DNA of 64,000 nt, taken from contig NZ_JAFFPS010000007.1 of the NCBI RefSeq assembly GCF_016919165.1, positions 1 to 64,000 of the forward strand, written 5' to 3'. Position numbers and translations under genes: made by a program. Each line of letters starts with the position of its first letter. Position 1 is the stretch's first letter. The notes beneath the pieces are model-generated. The model saw only the letters and a list, made by a program, of their open reading frames with translations. It searched no databases and had not been told where the DNA came from. Origin of the DNA: Leptospira chreensis (GTDB lineage: Bacteria > Spirochaetota > Leptospiria > Leptospirales > Leptospiraceae). Positions 26,676 to 35,420 of the stretch are shown piece after piece.

Positions 26676-27965
26676 TTATTGTAATTCGTTTCTATTCTCG
26701 AAAACCTTATGGAATGCAGAGACAACATCATCCAAATCCTTTTTCGAAAGGCCTGGACGCATGTATTCGTGAGTAAACAGTTCAGTAAAATGTAACCTTT
26801 CCGCTGTAGGGCAGATACCTTTTTCATAACTGACTTCGCCTTTATATTTTTCACAATTAAAGGAACAATGAGTGGCGCGTTTTTGATACAGAGGCTGAAG
26901 ATACAATGGTTTCACATACCCTGCGCCAATTAATGGAGTGTCTTCCCGAAGAAGGGATGAAGGAATTTCTGCTTTTACTGCATTGATAAAAACATCACGA
27001 TGAAATCCAAAACTCTCTGCCAAAAACCGAATCGGATGAAGGTAATAAACATGCCGACTCCCTTCTGCAACAGTCGGTAGAACCAAACCTGGAATCTTGC
27101 CTAACTCTTGTGAAATGTATTTTACATTAGTTAATCTTTCTTCAATTAACTTTGGCAATTTCTTTAGCTGCTCCATACCAATGGCAGCTTCCATTTCTGT
27201 CATACGGAAGTTGAATCCATGAGTATTCCAAACATTCTCTACAGCCTTCGGGCCAACTATGTTTTCACCATGATTTCGGATTAAATAAATTCTTTCTGCT
27301 AGATCTTCGCGGTTGGTTGTAAGAACACCACCTTCTCCGGTATGAATATGTTTATGATAGTTCAAACTAAAAACACCAATATCACCGATGGTACCAACAT
27401 ATTTATCTTTGTATGTAGCAAGTGGGCTTTGTGCACAATCCTCGATAACATATAAATTATGTTTTCGAGCAATTCGCATGATTTCATCCATCTTGGCAGG
27501 ATTCCCAAAGATATGAACTACGATGATGGCTTTCGTTCTAGGTGTAATTTTCTCTTCGATACTCTCCGGATTCAAACCATAGTTTTCTATGTCGATGTCT
27601 GCGAACACAGGCACTGCCCCGTAGATGATCGGGGCCAGAGCACTTGCGCTCATCGTATAAGGAGAAACAATGACCTCATCCCCAGCTTGAATCCCACATG
27701 CCCCAATCGCAGCAAATAATCCAGATGTATTCGAGTTTACAGAAATTGCATACTTAGACCCAAAAACCTCCGCCCAATTTTTTTCAAAAGACTGAACCGT
27801 GGGACCACCGTAAAAATCCTTATGCCAAGCACCCAAAAACTGGGATAAATTTCCGCTATCGAGAACTCGCATGACAGCTTCTTTTTCCTCAGTACCAATG
27901 GTATTGTACGCTGGGAATAATTCAGTTCGAACCGGCGAACCTCCCTTAATTGCAAGTTTAGCCAT
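26676..27965 (-). CDS. DegT/DnrJ/EryC1-family PLP aminotransferase
   Basis: A 429-residue sugar aminotransferase: SVNSNTSGLFAAIGA near the PLP phosphate site, IEDCAQSP for the PLP Asp, and the Schiff-base Lys in NYHKHIHTGEGGVL. It belongs to the same superfamily as PseC and LegC but is a longer, different branch with a Cys-rich patch (THCSFNCEKYKGEVSYEKGIC) near residue 370. With the oxidoreductase next to it (8-bp overlap or less), it could build a 3-amino or 4-amino sugar. The GNAT at 25179 may acetylate the product. Confidence 0.85.
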   Translation of the reverse strand: MAKLAIKGGSPVRTELFPAYNTIGTEEKEAVMRVLDSGNLSQFLGAWHKDFYGGPTVQSFEKNWAEVFGSKYAISVNSNTSGLFAAIGACGIQAGDEVIVSPYTMSASALAPIIYGAVPVFADIDIENYGLNPESIEEKITPRTKAIIVVHIFGNPAKMDEIMRIARKHNLYVIEDCAQSPLATYKDKYVGTIGDIGVFSLNYHKHIHTGEGGVLTTNREDLAERIYLIRNHGENIVGPKAVENVWNTHGFNFRMTEMEAAIGMEQLKKLPKLIEERLTNVKYISQELGKIPGLVLPTVAEGSRHVYYLHPIRFLAESFGFHRDVFINAVKAEIPSSLLREDTPLIGAGYVKPLYLQPLYQKRATHCSFNCEKYKGEVSYEKGICPTAERLHFTELFTHEYMRPGLSKKDLDDVVSAFHKVFENRNELQ

Positions 27966-28905
27966 TCAGATATCCTAACATCTTAAGATTTAATAAAGAA
28001 GAATTCACGAAATTATCAGCATCCGTTTCCTTTAACAGAAATTGTTTTGCTTTATGAAACACAGGAAGCATATAATTTTCCAAACAATGAGTGATTGTAA
28101 TGGAATTTTTGCCTGAAAAGATTTCCAATCGTTCGTTCAGAAGGAGAGAAGATAAAACTTCTATATCATTACCAGAATTTTGGATGCGAATTCGGTGGTT
28201 ACCAAAGTAAAAATCGATTTCAAAAACTGGGTAGTGGATATTTGTTTTTCCACTGACAGAAACGGTGTATCCGTTCCATTTTGCCAAAAGTGAAATGGTT
28301 GGGTCTTCGGAGAAAGAATCATAATTTTTCTCGCTAATTTTTATATCATCCAAAGACAATTCAGAGCCAAAAATAAATTCAATCAGATCCAAAGCATGGC
28401 TACAATTATTAAGAAAACCGCGGCAGTATCTGATATCAATTCCTACAAGAGTATCCACTTTTAAAATTTCGGCAAGAATCTCTTTTAGTTTCAAAAACCC
28501 ATGTTGGAATCTTCGAATATAGTTTACGATTACCCGCGAATCACCTTTTGCATATAAACCCAGAATAAAGTTTATCTTTTCTTTATCATATGAAATTGGT
28601 TTTTCACAGAGAATGAGTTTTACTTTTTCTTGAAAACAAAGTTCAAGTAGGTTTACATGAGTCTCTGTCGGAGAACAAATACTCACCATATCATAGTCAG
28701 AAAATCGGATGTTTTTAAAGTCCGAAATCAAACCGAAACCATACTTTCTTCCGACTTCATCTAAATAATTTGGATTTGTATCATAAGCATCTACAAGAAA
28801 ATCCGAATCTAAGGAGTATGCTTTCGCATGAGACAAAACAGAATCTAGATTTAGATCGTATCTTGCCCCAATGTTTCCACAACCAAAAAGGAGAGCTTTA
28901 AACAT
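27958..28905 (-). CDS. Gfo/Idh/MocA-family oxidoreductase
   Basis: A 315-residue NAD(P)-dependent oxidoreductase: ALLFGCGNIGARYD for cofactor, SICSPTETHVN and ILCEKPISYDKEK (the EKP signature of the family). It may oxidise a sugar hydroxyl before transamination by the next gene (WlbA/WlbC-like pairing) or trim a nonulosonic acid intermediate. The ATG at 28905 overlaps the pseI stop by one base (TGATG), so translation is coupled to pseI. A TTG one codon earlier is also possible. Confidence 0.85.
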   Translation of the reverse strand: MFKALLFGCGNIGARYDLNLDSVLSHAKAYSLDSDFLVDAYDTNPNYLDEVGRKYGFGLISDFKNIRFSDYDMVSICSPTETHVNLLELCFQEKVKLILCEKPISYDKEKINFILGLYAKGDSRVIVNYIRRFQHGFLKLKEILAEILKVDTLVGIDIRYCRGFLNNCSHALDLIEFIFGSELSLDDIKISEKNYDSFSEDPTISLLAKWNGYTVSVSGKTNIHYPVFEIDFYFGNHRIRIQNSGNDIEVLSSLLLNERLEIFSGKNSITITHCLENYMLPVFHKAKQFLLKETDADNFVNSSLLNLKMLGYLNG

Positions 28906-29951
28906 CAACCAACAAGATCCCAGCGAAGAGCTGTCCCTTTCGTTAAATTTTGTTTTGCTTTTTTCCCGATTACAATCTCTAAAAATTTAGGAGGAAGCCC
29001 ATACCCTGGTCGAATACTACGGACATTCTGTTCGGTAAAAAAATCACCTTCTTTTACATCTTGCACCACATACAAAGATCGTCTAAACACCAAAGATTTT
29101 TTCTCTGCTTCGATAGGGCCATAGTTAATTTTTCCGAGCGCCAACCAAGCTCGTTCGGATTCAACAACCAAAGACTTCATTTCTTCTGGTTCCATCGAAA
29201 ATGATGAATCCACTCCCCCGTCGGCTCGCCTAAGGGTGAAATGTTTTTCAATGACGGTAGCACCGAGAGCTACACTAGCTACCGAAACTCCCACCCCCAT
29301 CGTATGATCGGAAAGCCCTACCTCGCACCTGAATAAATCTCTTAAATGTGGAATAGTGATTATATTAGTATTCTCTGGTGTTGCAGGATAAGTGCTTGTG
29401 CACTTCAGTAAAATAATTTGTTCGTTTCCTGTAGAGCGAATGGTATCGACTGCTTCAGCAATTTCCTGAACGGATGCCATTCCGGTAGAAACAATGATTG
29501 GTTTCCCCGTTTGCGCGACCCTCTTAATTAAGGGTAAATCAATATTTTCAAAGGACGCGATTTTATAAGAAGGAACATTCAAATCTTCTAAAAAGTCTAC
29601 CGCAGTAAAATCAAAAGGACTACTGAAACACAACATTCCTTTTTCCTTACAACGATCCATAATGGGTTTATGCCATTCCCAAGGAGTATAAGCTTGTTTA
29701 TATAAATTGTAAAGAGACTCACCCTTCCATAAACTACTTGGATCCGAAATAAAGAATTCACCATCTTGTTTGTCAATGGTTATGGTATCGGCAGTGTAAG
29801 TTTGTAGTTTGAGAGCGTGAGCTCCCGTCTCTGCTGCCACATCCACAATCTCTAGAGCCCTTTCTAATGATTGATTGTGATTCCCTGACATTTCAGCGAT
29901 GATGAAAGGTTTGTGGTTTTTTGAAATGTTGATATTTCCTATTTTTATCAT
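28905..29951 (-). CDS. pseI: Pseudaminic acid synthase
   Basis: A 348-residue NeuB-family synthase. The N-terminal barrel has IIAEMSGNHNQSLERA and SSLWKGESLYNLYKQAYTPW, a block specific to PseI. The C-terminal SAF-type antifreeze-like domain covers about residues 288-348. It condenses 2,4-diacetamido-2,4,6-trideoxy-L-altrose (or an N-acyl variant) with PEP to give pseudaminic acid. It is clearly distinct from the LegI-type paralog at 37679-38692. There is a 49-bp gap upstream. Confidence 0.92.
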   Translation of the reverse strand: MIKIGNINISKNHKPFIIAEMSGNHNQSLERALEIVDVAAETGAHALKLQTYTADTITIDKQDGEFFISDPSSLWKGESLYNLYKQAYTPWEWHKPIMDRCKEKGMLCFSSPFDFTAVDFLEDLNVPSYKIASFENIDLPLIKRVAQTGKPIIVSTGMASVQEIAEAVDTIRSTGNEQIILLKCTSTYPATPENTNIITIPHLRDLFRCEVGLSDHTMGVGVSVASVALGATVIEKHFTLRRADGGVDSSFSMEPEEMKSLVVESERAWLALGKINYGPIEAEKKSLVFRRSLYVVQDVKEGDFFTEQNVRSIRPGYGLPPKFLEIVIGKKAKQNLTKGTALRWDLVG

Positions 29952-30000
29952 GGCATCTAAACAATGTCCTTAAAAAATTCCAGTAAAATGATTAATGACA

Positions 30001-30843
30001 TTATACAATCTCCGTTTCTATGAAACTTAAAAAACCATCTTTCGTTTTAGCAATATAATCATTTTCAACTTTGAATAAGTTGCCAATCGATAAATCAGGT
30101 GCATCATAATGGTCAATACTGATAGCTTTGTGAACTATTAACTTCCTTCCATCGGAAAGAAAGCAATAGGCTCCGGGATACGGTTTTGCCTGTGCACGTA
30201 TAAAATTAATCAAAGATTCTTTATCTTTTGTAAAATCTATATAACCCATATCGGGTGTTCTTTTTCCAAAGTAAGTGGCAGAGATATGGTTTTGAGGAAT
30301 CGGTTCGAGGGATTGACTGATCTTTTGCAAAGTAGTCTTAAGGCAGATCGGATATAGTTCTTCATATTTCTGCAATAAGGTGTATCCAGTATCCTCTTCG
30401 GAAATATTAACTTCAATTTGATGGTAAATATCACCAGTATCAACTGACTCTTCCATTTTATGACAAGTAATTCCAGACATAGACTCACCATTGATGATAG
30501 CCCAAACATGAGGAGTTCGGCCCCTATACTTCGGCAATAATGAGCCGTGTAGATTTAATGGGTATTTAGAAACTTTAAGTAGGTCCCCAGGAATAATATA
30601 ACGGTAATTAACGCTTATTAAATATTCAGGTTTATAGGAGCAAAGCTCTTCACGTAATTTTTTATCCTTCCGTAAATCCAAATAAGAATATTCAATCTGA
30701 TTCTTTACGCATAACGCATCTACAGATTCCAGAGAATGATCCTTATGAGTTAATACAAATTCAATCTTTAGTCCAGACTGAATCAATTGTAACAATGAGA
30801 GATACCCTAACCTACCAAATCCTGCAAAAATAGTTTGTTTCAA
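30001..30843 (-). CDS. Formyltransferase of the Fmt/ArnA-N family, sugar N-formylation
   Basis: A 280-residue hydroxymethyl/formyltransferase. The active site is intact: Asn and His in NLHGSLLPKYRGR and the Asp in ESVDTGDIYHQ. At 280 residues it is shorter than methionyl-tRNA formyltransferase and lacks a recognisable tRNA domain. It lies between pseG and pseI, where pseH would be expected. It may N-formylate the 4-amino group of the PseC product, which would give a 7-N-formyl pseudaminic acid. TTG start at 30843. Confidence 0.82.
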   Translation of the reverse strand: MKQTIFAGFGRLGYLSLLQLIQSGLKIEFVLTHKDHSLESVDALCVKNQIEYSYLDLRKDKKLREELCSYKPEYLISVNYRYIIPGDLLKVSKYPLNLHGSLLPKYRGRTPHVWAIINGESMSGITCHKMEESVDTGDIYHQIEVNISEEDTGYTLLQKYEELYPICLKTTLQKISQSLEPIPQNHISATYFGKRTPDMGYIDFTKDKESLINFIRAQAKPYPGAYCFLSDGRKLIVHKAISIDHYDAPDLSIGNLFKVENDYIAKTKDGFLSFIETEIV

Positions 30844-30849
30844 TTTAGA

Positions 30850-31833
30850 TTACCGATTAACAAAAAGAAAATCCGTTTCCAGATTCTTAAATTGAGTCAA
30901 GAGTTTACAAACCTCCAAACGTTTTTGAAAATCTGCCAATGTAGTTAAATACTCACGGAGTAAGGTTTCCAATTTTGATAAAGCATCCAATCTTATGATG
31001 GAATTAATTCCAAATTCTAAAAAACCAGATACATTGCCTTCTTGGTTTCCAATCGTTTCAATAATCACCATCGGTGTCCCAGATCTAGCTAGTTCATAAG
31101 TGGTCTGCCCTCCGGCGGTAATCGCAAGGTCTACACTTTGCATTAAATTTCTCATAGAGATTGCATCCAAACCTTGGTGCAGTTTTGTTTGGTTGTCTGC
31201 TGACTTTTGAATCAACTGTATATTATCAAATGCAGGTCCAATCACAATTTCCTTACGGACATTCGGAAAATCTTTGGTAAGGACTTCTAAAATCTGAGGA
31301 ACTAAATTCAAAGAATCTGTTCCGCCCATAGTCACTAAGATGGATTGAATCTCTTCGTTGACCTTAGGAAATTCAAACTCTTCCCGAAATGGTTTTCTAA
31401 GGAGTACATACTCGATACCCGTATAAACAGGATTTCGATCTAAATCGTAATCTAAGAATTTACCACCGAATCCAGGATTTAAAATAATGGATCCCTTCGG
31501 GTAAAGAATCCGTTTGTTATCATCAATACATATGAAACGCGGAACCGAGGTGGCAATCATTTCATAAACGGAAGGATCGGCTAAATAAGAATCAACGTAG
31601 GCAACATCCATCTTGTGGGATAATAAAAGTGAATTCAATGCATCTGGATCTTTCCAATTGCAAGTAAGGACTTTGGGAATCGCAGATCCCGGGTTTGGAA
31701 TCGAATCATCTTTATGTAGAACGATAGTTGCCTCTACATCTTGTTCGATTAAAATTTCAGCTAATGCTGTACACCTTCCCAGATGCCCGAGCCCAGTGGT
31801 AGATAAGGCCTCGGTAAAGATAAATGCTTTCAT
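30850..31833 (-). CDS. pseG: PseG, UDP-2,4-diacetamido-trideoxy-altrose hydrolase
   Basis: A 327-residue MurG-like GT-B hydrolase: TTGLGHLGRCTALAEILIE (the GxGHxxRC start of PseG, with the catalytic His), MGGTDSLNLVPQ, and AITAGGQTTYELARSG in the second domain. It releases the free sugar from UDP, giving the substrate for PseI. The start ATG overlaps the pseF stop (TAATG). Length is within the family range. Confidence 0.9.
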   Translation of the reverse strand: MKAFIFTEALSTTGLGHLGRCTALAEILIEQDVEATIVLHKDDSIPNPGSAIPKVLTCNWKDPDALNSLLLSHKMDVAYVDSYLADPSVYEMIATSVPRFICIDDNKRILYPKGSIILNPGFGGKFLDYDLDRNPVYTGIEYVLLRKPFREEFEFPKVNEEIQSILVTMGGTDSLNLVPQILEVLTKDFPNVRKEIVIGPAFDNIQLIQKSADNQTKLHQGLDAISMRNLMQSVDLAITAGGQTTYELARSGTPMVIIETIGNQEGNVSGFLEFGINSIIRLDALSKLETLLREYLTTLADFQKRLEVCKLLTQFKNLETDFLFVNR

Positions 31834-32528
31834 TAACTATTGGTTTGAATGACTTTGTAGAGAACCTCTGCCCGAGCCCAGTCTTCGGCAGTATCAATAT
31901 CCTGAACTCTCCATCTTGGCAATTCCACAATCGTAGACCATGTATCAAAAATTCTTTTCCCTTCTAACCAAGCACCCGGTTTTCCAAAGTAAAATTGTCC
32001 TGCATCATGGTAAGCTTCTGGGAGGTCTTGTGACCGTGTCTTAAAGTGTTCTGGGTAAAACATCTCCACACTACTATCGGGATTTTTTTTAATAGAACGA
32101 AAGATGGGAAAACCAAAGGATGTAGCGGAAAAAACATACTCCCAACGATTGGTTTGAATCAAAGCATATCCTTTTTTTATATCCTCTGATTGAACAAAGG
32201 GAGCCGTTGCATACAAACAACAAACAGCATCAAAACTTTCACCTTGGTCCAAATAAAACTGAATGGAATGTGCGATCACCTCAGTCGTTGCTGCATAATC
32301 ATTCGACAAGTGTTCTGGTCGAAAAAAAGGCACCTCAACATCATATTCCTTTGCTAACAAAGCAATTTCAGGGTCATCCGTAGAAACAATGATTCGATCA
32401 AAAACTCCTGCATCTTTTGCCGCCTGAATCGAATACAGAATCATTGCTTTCCCATTAAAAGCTTTTATGTTCTTTCGCGGAATTCGTTTACTTCCGCCTC
32501 TTGCAGGGATCACACAAAGTGTTTTCAT
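31833..32528 (-). CDS. pseF: Pseudaminic acid cytidylyltransferase
   Basis: A 231-residue CMP-nonulosonate synthetase: CVIPARGGSKRIPRKNIK for CTP binding, STDDPEIALLAKE, and the PseF-type tail (YFGKPGAWLEGKRIF, then DIDTAEDW). It activates pseudaminic acid as CMP-Pse for the transferases. A second synthetase of the legF type is encoded at 34706, so two different CMP-acids are expected. It overlaps pseC by one base. Confidence 0.92.
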   Translation of the reverse strand: MKTLCVIPARGGSKRIPRKNIKAFNGKAMILYSIQAAKDAGVFDRIIVSTDDPEIALLAKEYDVEVPFFRPEHLSNDYAATTEVIAHSIQFYLDQGESFDAVCCLYATAPFVQSEDIKKGYALIQTNRWEYVFSATSFGFPIFRSIKKNPDSSVEMFYPEHFKTRSQDLPEAYHDAGQFYFGKPGAWLEGKRIFDTWSTIVELPRWRVQDIDTAEDWARAEVLYKVIQTNS

Positions 32529-33709
32529 TAAAAAATTGTTTGGTGACCAATCGGTTTCACCAAAGACTCCCTTACATATTCCAGCTGCGAATCCGTCAAA
32601 TCCGGATACATCGGTAAACTAATCGCTTCCGAGTAATAAGCCTCGGCTTCGGGATATTGATTCGAATCATATCCAAATTTTGTATAGTATGGTTGTGAAT
32701 AAATAGGAATGTAATGTACGTTTACGATTACATTATGCAAACGTAGTCTTTCAAATAATTCCTTACGATTGGCCTTTAAGGCACCTCCGTTTGGCACACG
32801 GATCACATACAAGTGTAATGCTGAATGAGCATAGTCTACCAGCGTCGGTAGCTTAAGATCAAGATCACCTAACAAACGCTTGTAGGATTGAAAAATTTCA
32901 TGGCGTCTTTTCACAAATTCATCTAATCTTGTCATTTGACTAAAACCGAGTGCAGCCTGAATATCAGTCATTCGATAATTATAACCCAATTCAATCTGTT
33001 GGTAATACCAAGGACCATCCGCAGGTTTTGTCATCTCTTGTGGATTTCGAGTGATTCCATGACTTCGCATACGGTAGATATGTTCAGAAATATGATCATC
33101 ATTGGTTGTCACCATTCCGCCCTCACCCGACGTAATGATTTTTACAGGATGAAAACTAAAAACAGTAATGTCGGAATAAAGACATGAACCTACTTTTGTT
33201 GCTTTATAACTTCCACCGATGGCATGAGATGCATCTTCAATGATACGAAATCCGAATCGTTTGCCTAACAAGCTGATTCTTTCCATATCACAACTTTGGC
33301 CAGCAAGGTGAACCGGAATCACAACCTTTGGTAAAAGCCCATTTTTTTCCGCTGCAATCAATTTCTCTTCCAATCGGTCTACGGAGAGATTGTATGTTAT
33401 CGGATCTATATCTACAAAATCAACACTGGCACCACAGTAAAGAGCACAGTTGGCACTTGCGACAAAAGAGATAGGACTTGTCCAAACGCGATCTCCCGGA
33501 CCAACTCCTAAAGCAATACATGCCAGGTGAAGGCCCGATGTTGCGCTATTTACAGCATATGCATACTTACTTCCAACATAATCAGAAACTGATTTTTCAA
33601 AACTAGGAACTGCGGGCCCTTGCGTTAAAAAATCAGATTTTAAAACTGAAATTACAGACTCGATGTCTTCTTGTGAGATGTTTTGTCTTCCGTATGGTAT
33701 CACTTCCAA
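32528..33709 (-). CDS. pseC: PseC, UDP-4-amino-4,6-dideoxy-altrosamine transaminase
   Basis: A 393-residue PLP aminotransferase: VIPYGRQNISQEDIESVISVL (the PseC N-terminus), VNSATSGLHLACIALG, IEDASHAIGG, and the Lys in FSFHPVKIITSGEGGM. It aminates C4 of the 5-inverted 4-keto-6-deoxy-GlcNAc sugar. TTG start at 33709 behind a strong AAGGAG site 5 bp upstream. The usual upstream gene pseB is absent; see the finding on FnlA as a possible supplier. Confidence 0.92.
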   Translation of the reverse strand: MEVIPYGRQNISQEDIESVISVLKSDFLTQGPAVPSFEKSVSDYVGSKYAYAVNSATSGLHLACIALGVGPGDRVWTSPISFVASANCALYCGASVDFVDIDPITYNLSVDRLEEKLIAAEKNGLLPKVVIPVHLAGQSCDMERISLLGKRFGFRIIEDASHAIGGSYKATKVGSCLYSDITVFSFHPVKIITSGEGGMVTTNDDHISEHIYRMRSHGITRNPQEMTKPADGPWYYQQIELGYNYRMTDIQAALGFSQMTRLDEFVKRRHEIFQSYKRLLGDLDLKLPTLVDYAHSALHLYVIRVPNGGALKANRKELFERLRLHNVIVNVHYIPIYSQPYYTKFGYDSNQYPEAEAYYSEAISLPMYPDLTDSQLEYVRESLVKPIGHQTIF

Positions 33710-33722
33710 TCACTCCTTCTGG

Positions 33723-34700
33723 CTATGCTATTCGCATATGTTCGAAAAGTTCAGACAGATTCTTCGGGTAAAAAATAAGATTATCAGGATCTACCGAATT
33801 AAAATGTTTTTTGAGGAGATTTCGATTCTCCTCCGTTATGTTTTGAAGCATATCAAGAATGCTAATGGCATTGTTTCCAAAATTCAAAAGGCTCGTAGAT
33901 GAAGTGCCGATCACCCAACGATACGAATTAGGTAACAATTCAGATGCGAGTAAAGGATCGATTTCCACTGAACGATCATTTGTAAAATCCAGTCGAAAGT
34001 ATGGATTGGGATGATTTTTTATATGGCATTCCAAACCGGAAGAAAAGAATTTTAAAATCAATTCGTTGAGGATTTTGATTTGCGATGAATCATCAACTTT
34101 GGACTTTCCGATGATAAACAAAACTTTAGTGGAAACGGAAGACAGATCCTGAGAAGTCTGGCGAATCAAATCCCTCGAATGACCAACTGGATACACCTTT
34201 ACAGAATTAGGATATTTTAATATCGACAAATTGAATTCACCAGGATTCTCACCGACTGGTGCCGAATAATAAACCTGGAACAATGTCTGAAGCCCTAAAA
34301 CCTGAATCAGAAATCTAAATTTTTTATTAGGAAGTGCATTAAAATCTAATAACTGCGACCCACTCATTGAGACTTGAGGGTAATATTCAGCAACCGGTCT
34401 TAGATAGTGGATAAGTATGTCTAAAATGGGCATACAACATTCGTGAAAAAAAACAATTCGTTTCTTTAGTAACTTGGCCTTTAATAATAATGTTAAAAAT
34501 AGAAACGTAGTTCCTAAATTTGTTTTGGGAAGTAATTCAATTTTTAAATTAGGATATTGATTCTTTAGATAACTATATGATTGAAATAAACTTTCCGATA
34601 CCACATAGATTTTTTTTATCGCTAAAACATCTGCTTGGCTTTTGATAAAAGCTACGGGCAAAGTGGAGGCGACAATACACCAAGATTCTTTTACTTTCAT
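33723..34700 (-). CDS. Sialyltransferase-like protein, candidate nonulosonic acid transferase
   Basis: A 325-residue protein from the ATG at 34700 (a TTG at 34709 overlaps the legF stop). It has an HP motif near residue 230 (ECHIKNHPNPYFRL) and a Ser-rich motif near 265-270 (VIGTSSTSLLN). These are the two CMP-binding motifs shared by bacterial sialyltransferases and polysialyltransferases (GT38/52/80 types). It lies exactly between the leg genes and the pse genes. That position supports use of CMP-Leg or CMP-Pse. Overall identity to known families cannot be judged by eye. Confidence 0.65.
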   Translation of the reverse strand: MKVKESWCIVASTLPVAFIKSQADVLAIKKIYVVSESLFQSYSYLKNQYPNLKIELLPKTNLGTTFLFLTLLLKAKLLKKRIVFFHECCMPILDILIHYLRPVAEYYPQVSMSGSQLLDFNALPNKKFRFLIQVLGLQTLFQVYYSAPVGENPGEFNLSILKYPNSVKVYPVGHSRDLIRQTSQDLSSVSTKVLFIIGKSKVDDSSQIKILNELILKFFSSGLECHIKNHPNPYFRLDFTNDRSVEIDPLLASELLPNSYRWVIGTSSTSLLNFGNNAISILDMLQNITEENRNLLKKHFNSVDPDNLIFYPKNLSELFEHMRIA

Positions 34701-34705
34701 GAGGA

Positions 34706-35416
34706 TCAAAAAACCGAATCTGGTTTTTTAGAATTTTGTTCGCAAAGAAATTCAGCATACTGCCAGTCTTCCATCGTATCGATATCTAATGTTTCCTTTT
34801 GAGAATCTATAACTATCGGTAAATTCCTTTCAGAAAGAATTGCCCTCTTCTCATACAATGTCTTAACAGGAATCAAATAAATGGCTCCATTGATCGAATA
34901 CATCTCAGGCAAATCTTGGGAACGTAACAAAAAACCCTCTCCATTAAAAAGCGGTTTTAAAAAAATTCCATTCTTTTCAAAACACCACATGGGATGAGGA
35001 TCCGCCTTGGAAACTCCGACGACGGTGTGAAGGCCATCATTTTCAAGAAACAAATCAATTGCCCTTAAGATAGATTCTTTTGTACGAAAAGGACTTGTTG
35101 GTTGGAGGAGTAAAACAGCATCAATAGTTTCCCCAATCGATTGATAATAATCAAGTGCATGGATTAGAACATTCAGAGTTGTAGATTCATCAGTGGATAA
35201 TTCTTGTGGCCTTAACCAAGGTGCAACAAATCCATTTTGTATCACCAATTCTTGAATTGTTGGATCGTCGGTGGATACAAGTGCTGTTTTTGTAGGAAGT
35301 CCTTTGCACTGATCAAGAGTCCAAACAATCAGTGGTTTCCCACCTAGAACTTTCATGTTCTTATTCGGAATTCGTTTGGAACCCTTCCTTGCAGGAACAA
35401 TCGGAAGGATTTGCAA
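34706..35416 (-). CDS. legF: CMP-legionaminic acid synthetase (NeuA/LegF type)
   Basis: A CMP-nonulosonate synthetase: ILPIVPARKGSKRIPNKNMK, STDDPTIQELVI, LLQPTSPFRTKESI and the DIDTMEDW end. I take TTG at 35416 as the start (236 residues), since the family begins right at this point and AAAGAAGAGA lies 8 bp upstream. An ATG at 35476 would add 20 unrelated residues and overlap ptmE by 56 bp. It activates legionaminic acid for transfer. Confidence 0.88.
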   Translation of the reverse strand: MQILPIVPARKGSKRIPNKNMKVLGGKPLIVWTLDQCKGLPTKTALVSTDDPTIQELVIQNGFVAPWLRPQELSTDESTTLNVLIHALDYYQSIGETIDAVLLLQPTSPFRTKESILRAIDLFLENDGLHTVVGVSKADPHPMWCFEKNGIFLKPLFNGEGFLLRSQDLPEMYSINGAIYLIPVKTLYEKRAILSERNLPIVIDSQKETLDIDTMEDWQYAEFLCEQNSKKPDSVF

Positions 35417-35420
35417 TCCT

